Program-made: the position numbers and the translations under genes
From: Gammaproteobacteria bacterium
GTDB taxonomy: Bacteria; Pseudomonadota; Gammaproteobacteria; Steroidobacterales; Steroidobacteraceae
Length of the DNA stretch: 64,000 nucleotides
Direction: 5' to 3'
NCBI GenBank assembly: GCA_003164785.1
Contig: PLUE01000039.1
Coordinates: 62,140-126,139, forward strand
In this document: positions 1 through 9,449 of the stretch, one piece after another
Layout: each line of letters starts with the position of its first letter
Position numbering within the stretch: the stretch's first letter is position 1
Notes under the pieces: generated by a model
What the model was told of the DNA's origin: nothing
Database searches by the model: none
The model's input: the letters and a program-made list of their open reading frames with translations, nothing else

Positions 1-780
1 CGCGCGTTGCCCCAGGCGCCACGCACTATGATCGAGCTGATTGGCCGCTTTGATGAGTTTCGTGCACAGATCCAACAGCTCGAGAGTTCGAGCGACGGTT
101 GGCTTGCCCTGGGTGATGTGAAGCTTCGCGCCCCAGTCAGTCGTCCGGGAAAGATATTGGCCATAGGATTGAACTATGCAGATCACATCGCTGAAACCGG
201 TCGCGAGGCGCCGAAGGAACAGGTGTGGTTCATGAAGGCGTCGAGTTCCACTTCCGGTCCCTACGATGCGATTCAAATTCCCAAGGCCTCGCCCGAGAGC
301 GTCGACTACGAGGTGGAACTGGTCGCCGTCATCGGCAAGGGCGGCCGCCACATCACGCGTGACGCAGCACCGAAGGCGGTGTTCGGATATTGCGTCGGCA
401 ACGATGTCAGCGTGCGTGCGTGGCAGCGTCATTCGCCGCAATGGTCAATCGCCAAGTCCTTCGATACCCATTCGCCGTTTGGTCCGTGGATTACGCTCAC
501 TGACGAGGTGGCCGATCCGCACGGTCTCGCAATTCGATGCACGGTCAACGGTGAGGAGCGTCAGGCGTCGAATACCAAGAATCTCGTGTTCGATCTTTGG
601 GCGCAGATCGAGTATCTGTCGAAGGCCATGACGCTCGAGCCCGGGGATCTGATTTTCAGCGGCACGCCGGGCGGAGTCGGCTGGGCGCGCAAGCCCCCTG
701 GATTGCTTAAGGCCGGCGACATCGTACGCTGCGAAATCGAACGTCTCGGCTATATTGAAGGTAAGTGCGAGGACGAGTAG
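1..780 (+). CDS. Fumarylacetoacetate hydrolase (FAH) family protein, 5' partial
   Basis: The reading frame is open from the window edge, so the true start lies upstream; 259 residues are visible. The N-terminal lid is followed by the FAH core: a GLNYADH segment, a DYEVELVAVIG stretch carrying the acidic metal ligands, then GYCVGNDVS and a C-terminal FSGTPGGVG loop. In this family these elements bind Mg2+ or Mn2+ and catalyse C-C bond hydrolysis, decarboxylation or keto-enol isomerisation of 2-oxo acids, usually late in aromatic or sugar-acid catabolism. Substrate cannot be read from the sequence. Likely cytoplasmic, with no membrane segment. It stands alone: the next gene begins 274 bases downstream behind its own ribosome site. 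The family call is firm, the specific reaction unknown. Confidence 0.88.
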   Translation, partial: RALPQAPRTMIELIGRFDEFRAQIQQLESSSDGWLALGDVKLRAPVSRPGKILAIGLNYADHIAETGREAPKEQVWFMKASSSTSGPYDAIQIPKASPESVDYEVELVAVIGKGGRHITRDAAPKAVFGYCVGNDVSVRAWQRHSPQWSIAKSFDTHSPFGPWITLTDEVADPHGLAIRCTVNGEERQASNTKNLVFDLWAQIEYLSKAMTLEPGDLIFSGTPGGVGWARKPPGLLKAGDIVRCEIERLGYIEGKCEDE

Positions 781-962
781 CGTCTCAAATCGGTTCATTG
801 GTTTCGCAAGGCTATCCGCCGTATCGCGTCGTGCCTTGCCTACTGCCATGCGCGCCCGCTCACCCGAGCAGAGACTTAAACGTCGCAAGGGCCATCGATC
901 ATCGCGTGAAGCGCCGCGGCCAGGTAAGTGTTCGCAATATGTAGTAAATTTAAGAATCGATT

Positions 963-976
963 ATTAGTAAACTAAT
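963..976. promoter_or_regulatory. Palindrome ATTAGT-AA-ACTAAT, possible operator upstream of yceI-like gene
   Basis: This is a perfect 6+6 inverted repeat with a 2-base centre in the AT-rich part of the gap before the YceI gene, whose start is about 80 bases downstream. The inner ten bases, TAGTAAACTA, occur again (in reverse complement) in the pepA/lptF divergent gap at 14485-14494. The position suits an operator or a promoter -10 region; no regulator is identified. Confidence 0.3.
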
Positions 977-1054
977 CAATGGAACGCGGCGGTACAGATC
1001 GCCTGCCTCACGATCCCAGTTCGTCAGCATCATCACCGTCTAGAGGAGTGGCAA

Positions 1055-1723
1055 ATGATTCGTTACCCCGCGCTGGCATGCGCGCTCATGATATGTGGAT
1101 TTACAACCGCTGCGCTTGCGGATCCCCAGGTCTATACCATCGACCCGGGTCACACCTACCCGACTTTTTTTGTCCCACATCAGGGCGTTTCGCATTGGAG
1201 CGGTAAATTCAACAAGACTTCCGGCAAGGTTTGGCTCGACCGCGAGCATTCCACCGGCAAGATCGACATCACAATCGAAACAAGCTCGATAAATTTCGGT
1301 CTTCCCATCTTGGACAGGATGATGCAAGGCGTGGATTACTTCGACACTGCTAAGTATCCAACTGCGACCTATAAGTCCGATACGATCACCTTCTCGAACG
1401 GTATGCCGGTGAGCGCTGACGGGCAGCTGACGCTGAAAGGCGTTACCAAGCCGGTAAAACTGAAGATCGACCACTTTACCTGCAAGAAGAACCCCATGGT
1501 AAATCGTGAGGTATGCGGTGGCGATGCCAGCGCCGACTTCGATCGAGCGCAATTCGGTTTGACCAAGGCGGTAGAGGGAGGCGACTCCACTGTGCGCCTC
1601 GTAATTCAAGTAGAGGCTTACTTGGGCGATTCGCTGCCGCCGATGCCGCCAATGCCGCCTGGCATGGGAGCGTCGGCGGCGGCCCCGCCAGCCGCGCCTC
1701 CCGGTGGCCTCCCCCCCGGCTAA
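1055..1723 (+). CDS. YceI family periplasmic lipid-binding protein
   Basis: 222 aa. Residues 1-22 are a Sec signal peptide (Met-Ile-Arg, hydrophobic core, cleavage after Ala-Leu-Ala). The mature protein opens with a YTIDPGHTYPTF strand and continues as a lipocalin-like barrel with the family phrases VSHWSGKFN, DRMMQGVDYFDT and LTLKGVTKPV. YceI proteins bind polyprenoid or other amphiphilic lipids in the periplasm. The C-terminus (about 190-222) is an unusual Pro/Met/Gly/Ala-rich tail beyond the barrel, possibly a disordered tether. A GAGGAG ribosome site lies 8-14 bases before the ATG. There is no cytochrome b561 neighbour, which often accompanies yceI, so it seems to be monocistronic. Confidence 0.88.
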   Translation: MIRYPALACALMICGFTTAALADPQVYTIDPGHTYPTFFVPHQGVSHWSGKFNKTSGKVWLDREHSTGKIDITIETSSINFGLPILDRMMQGVDYFDTAKYPTATYKSDTITFSNGMPVSADGQLTLKGVTKPVKLKIDHFTCKKNPMVNREVCGGDASADFDRAQFGLTKAVEGGDSTVRLVIQVEAYLGDSLPPMPPMPPGMGASAAAPPAAPPGGLPPG

Positions 1724-2087
1724 TCGCTTACGAATGCTGCACCTCGTAGCGATTGATTCGGAGCTGTGCCTTCTTGGCGCTCGGTTCGGTTTGGCCGTAC
1801 TGAGCGCCACCTCGGCGAGCCACGGGGCAATTGGCCGAAGCTTTGGCTCACGAAACCCAACCGCCTGAGAATCTAGACGCTCGTGAGAGGATTAGCATCT
1901 TCGAGTCGAAGCTCTTGAGCGGTCCGTGGGACGCCACTCAACTAAACGCCTCGGTCGAACGACATGTTGCGGTTACCGGAGAAGATGGATCTCGACCGCT
2001 TGGACGCCAAACAGACGCCTCTTTCCGACCGGATCAAAACTTAACGCTGTCCCTTCCCGTGAGGCGTAGCATCCCGCGGGCGTCTCG
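1724..2087. other. Non-coding / decayed stretch after yceI-like gene
   Basis: No convincing gene. A short plus-strand frame (1831-2160) has no recognisable family and runs antisense into the kinase remnant, so I treat it as chance. Base composition is less GC-biased than in the flanking genes, in keeping with decayed sequence. Confidence 0.5.
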
Positions 2088-2374
2088 GCATTTTCGACGG
2101 CCACTCTTAAAATATCCGGCCGCCCATGCAAGACGGCGGGAGCGCCGTTATTCCAGATGATGGCACGTCCCGTTCCTTCGGTCTCGAAGTTGGCGTCTGC
2201 GACAATCTCAGCGACGAGTTCGTTAAGATCCACATCTTCTTCGATACCGGGCATTTCTCCGGCTTCGATTCGCGATAACTTCAAAAGATCCCCGACCAGG
2301 CGGTCAATGCGTACAATTTCTTCTTCGATGCGTTCGACGGTTTGGTCCTCGTTGACGCGATGACGCGAAAAACC
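2088..2374 (-). pseudogene. Sensor histidine kinase remnant (end of DHp, start of ATPase domain)
   Basis: On the minus strand the frame is open from a stop at 2375-2377 down to 1973. It reads as the second helix of a dimerisation domain (a VERIEEEIVRIDRLVGDLLK segment followed by LSRIEAGE), then VDLNELVAEIVADA and an LHGRPDILRVAVEN segment that should be the N-box of the HATPase domain. After that Asn the similarity stops, and no G-boxes follow. Upstream, the phosphoacceptor His helix, sensor and membrane part are absent, replaced by opposite-strand sequence. This is a broken internal piece of a CpxA/EnvZ-like kinase and cannot act as one. No response regulator is nearby. Confidence 0.75.
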
Positions 2375-2697
2375 TCACTACCCATTTTCCAGGGGAAAAG
2401 GTAACCATAACGACTAGCCCGGAAAGCTTTGGTCTCCAGCTCGTCGATGTCTATCTTTGGATCGTCGGTCGAACACTGACCGCCGCTCATGTGCCCGATG
2501 AGTTCAAGTTAGTTGCGCGAATGCTGCTCAACCCTGCGCGCATTGATGGTATTTCCATCCCTACAATGATGGCTCGGTTCAATGCGTTCGAGAAAAAGCT
2601 GCCGCAGATCAGCGAAATCTCACCCGAACTGAAGTTGAAGAATGAGGAACTGGTCGAAGCGCAGCGACGCAAATTCAGGGAAATGAATTTGGAATAG
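2356..2697 (+). pseudogene. C-terminal fragment of a DUF3800-like protein
   Basis: The frame is open from the stop at 2353-2355 to TAG at 2695, about 113 codons. A GTG at 2491 would give 68 aa, but similarity-like sequence begins well before it: HFPGEKVTITT, then SFGLQLVDVYLWIVGR, which matches in style the C-terminal S-x-GLQL-D signature of DUF3800 (RNase H-fold-like) proteins, followed by a charged helical tail. The N-terminal catalytic-type part is missing and there is no good start codon or ribosome site. It abuts the kinase remnant almost exactly, so both look like rearrangement debris. The DUF3800 assignment rests on one motif and is moderate. Confidence 0.45.
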
Positions 2698-2840
2698 CAG
2701 GCAGCCGATGTTCGATTGGCTCAAGTGCCGCTGCGAATGTCCATCGTTGGCGTCTTGGCTTTACCTGCGGCACCTCTCCCGCCTTGTAAGTTAATGCACA
2801 ATAGTGGCCACCGGTCGGAGAGAATTGCCAGGTAATTCAG

Positions 2841-3524
2841 GTGTGTGTAGAAATCCGGACTGCGTATCCGGGCGGAGGGGGAGTGTACCGTCTAATCAAT
2901 GAAAATCTGCCGGAACTGTTCAATTCCATCGATCAGCACAAGATTATTGATCCGTATTGCGAATTGGTCCGGGCAGTCCGCGATATGGGAGTGCCGCTTG
3001 GAGTGCGCTTCAAACAGATCTATCGCAAGTATTGGGCGATGAACGCAGCTCGGCTCGGTGAGCCGTTCGACGACGGATACTTTGCTCGGTTGGACAAATG
3101 CCGGAAGGGTCCGAGGATCGATGTGCACGGAGCGGCAATGGAACTCATAAGCCTTTCCGCGACAAATTTGCGTCCCTCCGTGCAGTTCTCGTTTGCGACG
3201 AAGCTCGTACACATGGTGCACTCGGACAGGCCCATCTATGACCGCAACATCCGTTCATTCCTCTTTCTTCCGTCCGTCGAAACACTCAATGATCCAAAAG
3301 CGAAATTACTGCGTCTGATGGCACACCACGACGCTCTCATTGAGGAATACCGCTCCGTGCTGCAAAAAGGCCAATTAAAGGCGGCAATCGACGATCTTCG
3401 CGCCAAGTTCAAACTCGCACCGTCAGATTACTCGGACACCAAGGCGATCGATACGCTAATCTGGAGTTTTGTAACCTTCATACGCCGACACCCCTTGGGC
3501 AAGCGGGCACTATCTTATAGTTAA
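2841..3524 (+). CDS. Hypothetical protein, unrecognised
   Basis: Up to 227 aa from GTG 2841. A second GTG at 2883 follows a strong purine run (GGAGGGGGA) and may be the real start, giving 213 aa. Mostly helical and soluble, with no signal or membrane segment. A central segment reading FATKLVHMVHSDRPIYDRNI resembles the lid region of some helix-hairpin-helix glycosylase-like proteins of unknown function, in which a conserved D follows 'PIYD'; this likeness is weak. Codon usage is less GC-rich than in the housekeeping genes, and the gene sits in a decayed region, suggesting acquired DNA. I do not assign a function. Confidence 0.55.
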   Translation: MCVEIRTAYPGGGGVYRLINENLPELFNSIDQHKIIDPYCELVRAVRDMGVPLGVRFKQIYRKYWAMNAARLGEPFDDGYFARLDKCRKGPRIDVHGAAMELISLSATNLRPSVQFSFATKLVHMVHSDRPIYDRNIRSFLFLPSVETLNDPKAKLLRLMAHHDALIEEYRSVLQKGQLKAAIDDLRAKFKLAPSDYSDTKAIDTLIWSFVTFIRRHPLGKRALSYS

Positions 3525-3966
3525 CCCCTCCCGCGCGCCCAGAATCGCTGGGACATCGGTCTCTAACCTAGCAATCGGTCGCCGACGCGACGTTCCGCGG
3601 CAAGAAGCTGCGACGCTTCCCCAATGGGCGATCTACGGGTGGGGAGGCGGGTGAAGAGCATCGGTGCGATAATGATTGTTTGTCGGATGCTTTACCGGGT
3701 AGCTCCGACACAGTCTAGTGGTCCGCGCGACGGGTACGAAAGGATTACGGTCGGGTCGCAATGACGGCCGGGAAGGATCTTCAGGTGAGCCCTCGCGCCC
3801 GGCCGGCAAGACTTGTTTGGTAAGTCCACTTCCCAAAATAGCCCGCTGGGCTTGGAATCGTTGGGCTCGGGTGGACGGGGACCGAGGTTTAGCTGCAGCG
3901 CATGATGAATATTTGTTAGTCAAAACATGTACGAAAACATGTACAAGTTCGATATAGGACGCGAAA
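3525..3966. other. 442-base gene-poor gap before prfC
   Basis: No protein frame is credible: the plus frame 3718-3957 and the minus frame from 4229 are low-complexity Arg/Pro/Ser-rich readings. The only structure I see is a tandem pair of 11-base repeats at 3922-3944 just upstream of prfC. A promoter for prfC is expected here but I cannot place one firmly. Confidence 0.5.
3922..3944. repeat. Tandem repeat AAAACATGTAC x2, period 12
   Basis: Two exact copies of AAAACATGTAC separated by one G, each containing the palindrome ACATGT. It ends 22 bases before the prfC start, so it could be an operator or affect the leader of the prfC message; it could also be a chance duplication. Confidence 0.6.
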
Positions 3967-5559
3967 TTGAACGATGTAAGTGATTGGGAAATAAGGAGAA
4001 GACGCACTTTTGCTATCATCTCCCACCCCGACGCGGGCAAGACCACCCTGACCGAAAAGCTGCTGCTGTTCGGGGGCGCCATCCAAATGGCGGGCACGGT
4101 CAAGGGCCGCAAGGCGACGCGCCATGCCACCTCCGACTGGATGCGCCTGGAGCAGCAGCGCGGCATTTCCGTCACCTCGTCGGTGATGCAGTTTCCGTTC
4201 GACGATTGCATCGTGAATCTGCTCGACACGCCGGGTCACCAGGACTTTTCCGAGGATACCTACCGCACGCTGACGGCGGTGGATTCGGCCCTGATGGTCA
4301 TCGACTGCGCCAAGGGCGTGGAGGAGCGCACCATCAAGCTGATGGACGTGACCCGCCTGCGCGACACGCCCATCATCACCTTCGTCAACAAGCTCGACCG
4401 CGACGGACGGCCGCCGATCGAGCTGCTCGACGAGATCGAGAGCGTGCTGAAGATCCAGTGTTCCCCGATCACCTGGCCGATCGGCATGGGCCGGGACCTG
4501 TTGGGCGTATACCATTTGCTCGAGGACAAGATCTACGTCTACGTCCCCGTGGAGAAGGGTCGGGTCGGGACCCACGAGACCATCGACGGCATCGCGAGCG
4601 ACGAGGCCAAGGACTACCTGGGGCCGCGCTACCAGCAGTTCCTGGACGAGGTCGAATTGGTCCGCGGCGCGAGCCCGGAATTCGACAAGGCGCGGTATCT
4701 CGCGGGGAAGCAGACGCCCGTGTTCTTCGGCTCGGCGGTGAACAATTTCGGTGTGCGTGAACTCCTGAGCGCATTCGTCAAATACTCGCCGGCGCCGCTG
4801 CCGCGTCCGACGCTGCAGCGCAAAGTGGAGGCGGAGGAGCCGAAGCTCACCGGTTTCGTCTTCAAGATCCAGGCCAACATGGACCCGGGACATCGTGATC
4901 GCATCGCCTTCATGCGGCTGTGTTCCGGGCGCTACGCGCGCGGGATGCGCCTGCATCACGTGCGGCTCCACAAGGACGTGCGCATCGCCGACGCGTTGAC
5001 CTTTCTGGCCGCGGATCGCAGCGCTGCCGAGGAGGCCTTCGCGGGCGACATCATCGGGCTGCACAATCACGGCACCATCAACATCGGCGATACGTTCACC
5101 GAAGGCGAGGACCTGACGTTCACGGGAGTGCCGAACTTCGCGCCCGAGCTGTTTCGACGCGCGGTGCTGAAGGATCCGCTGCGCATGAAGGCCCTGCAGA
5201 AGGGTCTGTCCCAGCTGTGCGAGGAGGGCGCGACGCAGCTGTTCAAGCCGCTGCGCAACAACGATCTGATTCTGGGCGCCATCGGGCAGCTGCAATTCGA
5301 AGTGGTCGCCTTTCGGCTGCAGGACGAATACAACGTGCACTGCATCTTCGAGCAGATCAACGTGGCCGTCGCGCGCTGGGTCAACATCAAGGACGAGAAG
5401 CGCTTGAGCGAATTTCGTCAGAAAGCCTACGACAACCTGGCCATCGATCACGCGGGCGAGCTGGTATATCTCGCTCCGACGCGGGTCAATCTCGGCCTGA
5501 CCGAGGAGCGCTGGCCGGAGATCGATTTCATGAAGACGCGCGAGAACCTCGCGGCCTGA
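3967..5559 (+). CDS. prfC: Peptide chain release factor 3
   Basis: 530 aa, close to E. coli RF3 (529). RF3 is a translational GTPase that recycles RF1/RF2 from the ribosome after termination. G1 reads HPDAGKTT (about 19-26), G3 DTPGH, and G4 NKLD; later blocks include [26 protein letters not shown] and [13 protein letters not shown], all RF3 signatures. The start is TTG 3967: it puts 13 residues before the conserved [14 protein letters not shown] block, against 14 in E. coli, and no ATG or GTG fits. The 3' end overlaps the convergent transglutaminase gene by 32 bases. The preceding gap is AT-richer than the gene. Confidence 0.96.
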   Translation: MNDVSDWEIRRRRTFAIISHPDAGKTTLTEKLLLFGGAIQMAGTVKGRKATRHATSDWMRLEQQRGISVTSSVMQFPFDDCIVNLLDTPGHQDFSEDTYRTLTAVDSALMVIDCAKGVEERTIKLMDVTRLRDTPIITFVNKLDRDGRPPIELLDEIESVLKIQCSPITWPIGMGRDLLGVYHLLEDKIYVYVPVEKGRVGTHETIDGIASDEAKDYLGPRYQQFLDEVELVRGASPEFDKARYLAGKQTPVFFGSAVNNFGVRELLSAFVKYSPAPLPRPTLQRKVEAEEPKLTGFVFKIQANMDPGHRDRIAFMRLCSGRYARGMRLHHVRLHKDVRIADALTFLAADRSAAEEAFAGDIIGLHNHGTINIGDTFTEGEDLTFTGVPNFAPELFRRAVLKDPLRMKALQKGLSQLCEEGATQLFKPLRNNDLILGAIGQLQFEVVAFRLQDEYNVHCIFEQINVAVARWVNIKDEKRLSEFRQKAYDNLAIDHAGELVYLAPTRVNLGLTEERWPEIDFMKTRENLAA

Positions 5560-7549
5560 AGGCGCGCACCGCGCTCACGAACGCCGCCGCGGCGTCGCGG
5601 GTGGGATCGCGCGCGTAGCGCAACTGCGTGTAGCACCGGCACAGGGCGATGATCGATGGCGCGAGGTCGGGCCGTTGCGCGGCGACCCTGGCGGCGAAGG
5701 CCTCGGCGCCTTCCTGCGGCATGCGCGGCAGCCCGACGGCGGCCAATCGTCGGCACAGCCGGTCGTAGGCGCGGCTCACGGGATCGGCGGGGCGCACGTG
5801 AAGCTCCCGGCGGACACTCCAGGTGAGCCAGGACATGCCCAAAATCAGGCACACGGCCAGCGCGATCGCCAGCTTCTGCCCGTCCGGTTCCGGCACGTGC
5901 AGCAGGCCGAGCAGCTTTTCCTGGGAATTTTGATCGAACCCCAAAATGCGTTGCCGCCAGAGAAGCTGCAGTGCATCGAGGCGCAGCCGGGTGTCGGTCA
6001 GCCAGGGGGTGCGCTGCTGCCAGCGGCTGGTGAGCTCGTGCCCCGGCGAGACGATGTCGTTCAATCCATGCTCGACCCGTTCCGGCGCGATCATGGAGGT
6101 GGGATCGACGCGCAGCCAGCCCTGGCCCTCGATCCAGACCTCGTCCCAGGCGTGAGCGTCGCTCTGGCGCACTATCCAATAATCCGCAAAACGATTGTAG
6201 GTCCCGCCTTGATAGCCCGTGACGACCCGGGCCGGGATGCCGGCGGCGCGCATCAAGGTGGCGAAGGCTGAGGCGTAATGCCCGCAGAACCCACGTTTGC
6301 TGCCGAATAGAAATTCGTCGACCGGTTCCGCGCCGAGCAGCGGCGGGGTCAGCGTATAGAAGAACGGCTGCTCTCGAAACATCTGGAGCACGGCATGGAC
6401 GTAGTCCAGCGCTTCGGGGTGTGCATCGCGCATCTCATGCGCCAGCCGGACCGAGCGCGGATTGCGGCCGGCTAGCAGATGCGTGTCACGAGCGCGCATG
6501 GTGGCGCTCAAGGGGTCGGCGGCCGGTGCGTGGGCGTACGACGTCGCGGTGACGTCGAGCGGCTGCAGGATCGGGCTTGGCTGGACCAGCATGTAGTCGC
6601 TGGTGAGAAAGCCGCGCGCGGCGTTCGACTCGGAAGGCCAGTCGAGCACGAAGATCCAGTTGTGTTGATTCGGCTCGAGGCTGACGGTGTAGTGATACGC
6701 GGGGCCCCGGAACAACAGACCGGGCGCGTGGACGGGTCCGGTGCGGTGCCATGCATGGCCGTCGAAGTCATGCAGGACGGGCCCGCGCCAGTAGCGTTCC
6801 TCGAGCGGCGGCGTGGGGCCGGAGAAGCGCACACGAAACGCGACTTCATCGGACATGGCAAGGTCCGTGATGTCGCCCGGACTCATGGTGTCGCTCAATC
6901 CCGAGGTCGCACCATGTCCGTTGTCCGGCAGCTGCCACAGAGGGCCGCCAAACCGCGGAAAGAACAGCCAGAAGGCCACGGCCAGAGGTAGCGCCTGGGC
7001 CAGGATTCTGCCCGCATAGCGCACGCTGGTGCGCCGGTGGATGGAGTGCGCCGCGTTCGTCAAGCGCAGCAGCGTCGAGGTGGTGAGCCAGCACACCCCG
7101 ACCAGATAGCTTAGCAGCCAGAAGGACTCGCCCTGCAGCAGCGCGGCCAGGCTCAAAAAATAAATGATCATGGTGATCACGTAGATATCGCGCCGTTTCC
7201 GCGTCTCGAGCAGCTTCAAACCGGCGATCAAGCCGAGCAGTGCGGTGCCCGCGGACAGACCGTTGAAGGTGCGCAGCTGCAGGAACAACAGGCCGATCGC
7301 CAGCGCCGATAGCGTGAGCCGGATGGCACGGGGCGGCGCGTCGCGGCCGCGTGCCGCCAGCGCCAGGCGCAATACCGCGCAGGCGACGACCGTGGCCGTC
7401 ACCCAGACGGGGAGGGTCGTCACATGGGCCAGCAGCGTGAGCCCGAGGCAGGCGCTGATCCAGGACAGCTGTTCGAAGGTGACGCGATCGCGGGGCGCGC
7501 CGGAGCCGGGTGCACCCGAGCCGGTCGCGCGTGCCTTCAGTGCATTCAT
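5528..7549 (-). CDS. TgpA-type membrane transglutaminase (DUF3488 + transglutaminase core)
   Basis: 673 aa. Start ATG 7549 overlaps the stop of the upstream DUF58 gene in an ATGA, so longer readings of the frame are not used. The N-terminal half holds several transmembrane helices (DUF3488), then a periplasmic transglutaminase-like domain with triad Cys422 (in [10 protein letters not shown]), His466 (DAHAW) and Asp482 (RVDPT), one further helix near 560 and a cytoplasmic DUF4129-like tail. Homologues such as Pseudomonas TgpA are inner-membrane proteins with a periplasmic catalytic domain; the substrate is unknown. It is last in the moxR-DUF58-tgpA operon. Confidence 0.92.
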   Translation of the reverse strand: MNALKARATGSGAPGSGAPRDRVTFEQLSWISACLGLTLLAHVTTLPVWVTATVVACAVLRLALAARGRDAPPRAIRLTLSALAIGLLFLQLRTFNGLSAGTALLGLIAGLKLLETRKRRDIYVITMIIYFLSLAALLQGESFWLLSYLVGVCWLTTSTLLRLTNAAHSIHRRTSVRYAGRILAQALPLAVAFWLFFPRFGGPLWQLPDNGHGATSGLSDTMSPGDITDLAMSDEVAFRVRFSGPTPPLEERYWRGPVLHDFDGHAWHRTGPVHAPGLLFRGPAYHYTVSLEPNQHNWIFVLDWPSESNAARGFLTSDYMLVQPSPILQPLDVTATSYAHAPAADPLSATMRARDTHLLAGRNPRSVRLAHEMRDAHPEALDYVHAVLQMFREQPFFYTLTPPLLGAEPVDEFLFGSKRGFCGHYASAFATLMRAAGIPARVVTGYQGGTYNRFADYWIVRQSDAHAWDEVWIEGQGWLRVDPTSMIAPERVEHGLNDIVSPGHELTSRWQQRTPWLTDTRLRLDALQLLWRQRILGFDQNSQEKLLGLLHVPEPDGQKLAIALAVCLILGMSWLTWSVRRELHVRPADPVSRAYDRLCRRLAAVGLPRMPQEGAEAFAARVAAQRPDLAPSIIALCRCYTQLRYARDPTRDAAAAFVSAVRAFRPRGSRASS

Positions 7550-8514
7550 GGCGCTGACCCGCCGCCGTATGCGGCGAGCGTACGCAGGCATGCGAGCCGG
7601 TGCGCCGCGCCCAACGAGGGCGGTATTTCGGCTCCCAGGATTCGCAGGCCATAGGGATGACGTGCGACCTCGCCCTCGATGACCCAGCGACAGAGTTGCG
7701 ACAGCCGCGCCTCCGCATCGAGGCCCTCCAGCGTTGACCAGTCGAGCCATTCGGGACGCCCCGCGAGGCCCGTGTAGCTGCGCACCGCCGGCTCGCCGCC
7801 GCGCGCCAATACCTTCCACGCCATATGCTTCAACGGCACCCCGGCCTCATAGGCACGAAGCCCGGCAAAGTCCTCCTCGCCCCGTCGTTCGGACCGAGAG
7901 GCGTGGCCGGACCCGGCCGCAGCGGCCGGCACCGGGAGATTGCCGCGCGGGTCGGGCGCGACGAAGATGGTGAGCGGGCATTGCACGTAGGTCCATGCGC
8001 GAAACCAGCCGAACGGATAGCGCGTGCGCAATTCGAACCGCGGATGGCGTGCGATGCCGCGCCGGGACATGCCGAGGTCGACGCTGGCTTTCGCGTAACC
8101 CTGCGGCGCCACGCTGGTCGTCGCGGTGCCGTCCCCGCAGTGAATCTCGATGTCGCAGCGTTCGATGACGGCGTCGTTGTGCAGGGTGAAATCGAAGCGC
8201 GCGGTGCCGCCGGCGAACGCATCAGCCTCGCCGCCGACATCGACGCGGAGACCGAGCAGATTGCGATGGCAGTGATGCATGGCAACCAGCGCGAGACTGG
8301 TCATCAGGAAGCCGAACCCTAAGCCGAGGTTGCTGTTGTAATTCAGACCCGCGATCAACATGGCGACCAGCAACAACGCCAGGGCGATGCCGAACCGCGT
8401 GGGGACGATGTAGATGCGCCGCCGGTTGATGGTGAACGGCAGCCCATCCCTGCCGTGCCGGCGTGCAATCCACCGCATCCAGCGCGTGAACGCGGCCTGG
8501 CGCAAGCGATTCAC
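7546..8514 (-). CDS. DUF58 domain-containing protein
   Basis: 322 aa. Two adjacent hydrophobic helices near residues 35-80 anchor the protein. The DUF58 region follows the pair of RRGI and RYPFGWFRAWTYV strands, with a GEEDFAGLRAYEAGVPLKHMAWKVLAR block typical of the family's conserved R-x-Y-x-G-D/x-P-x-x-I/M-x-W signature. DUF58 proteins are von Willebrand A-related partners of MoxR ATPases. It lies 13 bases downstream of moxR and overlaps tgpA by 4 bases, so the three are surely one transcript. Confidence 0.9.
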   Translation of the reverse strand: MNRLRQAAFTRWMRWIARRHGRDGLPFTINRRRIYIVPTRFGIALALLLVAMLIAGLNYNSNLGLGFGFLMTSLALVAMHHCHRNLLGLRVDVGGEADAFAGGTARFDFTLHNDAVIERCDIEIHCGDGTATTSVAPQGYAKASVDLGMSRRGIARHPRFELRTRYPFGWFRAWTYVQCPLTIFVAPDPRGNLPVPAAAAGSGHASRSERRGEEDFAGLRAYEAGVPLKHMAWKVLARGGEPAVRSYTGLAGRPEWLDWSTLEGLDAEARLSQLCRWVIEGEVARHPYGLRILGAEIPPSLGAAHRLACLRTLAAYGGGSAP

Positions 8515-8527
8515 CCGGTTGACCCGT

Positions 8528-9436
8528 TCAAGGGACGGGAACGGCCTCGAGCACCCGCGCGACCGCCGTGGCGCCGCCGTCGCGTTGTCGCATCCGATGT
8601 TCGACCACGGAAGAAAAGACCTCCTGCACGTGCTCCGGTATGACGGCGGTGCGCCCGGCTATCAATGCCCACGCGCGTGCCGCACGCAGCAGACCGATGG
8701 CGGCGCGCGGTGACAGGCCCGTCAGCGCCGGCGCGTTGCGCGTGTAGGCGATCAGCGCCTGGACGTAATCGAGGAGCGCCGGCGAGACATGAACGTCGAC
8801 CACGCGGCGCTGCAAAGAGTTCAGAGCCTCCACGCTCATGACGGCCTCGAGCGAATTGACGAGTTCGCGTCGATCGACGCCGCTCAGCAGCTCCCGCTCG
8901 GCGGCAGCCGCGGGGTAGCCGAGCTGCACCCGCATCAGGAAACGATCCAACTGGGATTCGGGCAGGGGATAGGTGCCGATCTGGTCCTGGGGGTTCTGGG
9001 TTGCGATGACGAAAAATGGTTCGGGCAGCGGCATCGATTGCCCGTCGAGCGTGACCTGGTGCTCCTCCATGGCCTCCAACAAGGCGCTCTGCGCCTTGGG
9101 TGAGGCGCGGTTGATTTCATCGGCCAGCACGAGCTGCGCGAAGATGGGCCCGTGCTGGAAGCGGAACTTGCCGGTTTCGCGGTCGTAGATCGAGACGCCG
9201 AGCACGTCGGCCGGCAAGAGGTCGCTGGTGAATTGAATCCGTTGAAAGGACAGGCCGAGGGACTTGGCGAGCGCATGCGCCAGCGTGGTCTTGCCGACGC
9301 CGGGAATGTCCTCCAGCAACAGATGCCCACGCGCCAACAGGCAGGCAAGGCAGAGGCGGATCTGTGGGTCTTTCCCCAGAATGACCCGGTTCAACTGATC
9401 GAGAATGGCCTCGATCTCGTTGCTCGGCGAACTCAT
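8528..9436 (-). CDS. MoxR family AAA+ ATPase
   Basis: 302 aa. Walker A is GVGKTT (about 46-51), Walker B VLADEINRA, followed by sensor 1 in FVIATQNP and the arginine-rich PLPESQLDRF segment; the C-terminal lid carries GLSPRAAIGLLRAARAWA. MoxR ATPases act as chaperone-like remodelers for the maturation of partner complexes, often with DUF58/VWA proteins. It is the first gene of moxR-DUF58-tgpA and starts 13 bases after the convergently unrelated valS stop on the same strand, so it may also receive read-through from the pepA-valS operon. Confidence 0.93.
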   Translation of the reverse strand: MSSPSNEIEAILDQLNRVILGKDPQIRLCLACLLARGHLLLEDIPGVGKTTLAHALAKSLGLSFQRIQFTSDLLPADVLGVSIYDRETGKFRFQHGPIFAQLVLADEINRASPKAQSALLEAMEEHQVTLDGQSMPLPEPFFVIATQNPQDQIGTYPLPESQLDRFLMRVQLGYPAAAAERELLSGVDRRELVNSLEAVMSVEALNSLQRRVVDVHVSPALLDYVQALIAYTRNAPALTGLSPRAAIGLLRAARAWALIAGRTAVIPEHVQEVFSSVVEHRMRQRDGGATAVARVLEAVPVP

Positions 9437-9449
9437 GCCGGGGAAGGGC

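Noticed and set aside
1831-2160. Plus-strand frame (109 aa) after yceI-like gene
   Set aside because: Runs antisense into the histidine kinase remnant, lacks a family and has an Arg-rich random C-terminus.
3633-4229. Minus-strand frame (198 aa) across the prfC 5' end
   Set aside because: Half antisense to prfC and half Pro/Arg/Ser-rich intergenic reading; no ribosome site seen.
3916-5451. Long minus-strand frame (511 aa) opposite prfC
   Set aside because: Low-complexity His/Arg/Gln-rich reading antisense to a clear RF3 gene; a typical shadow in GC-rich DNA.
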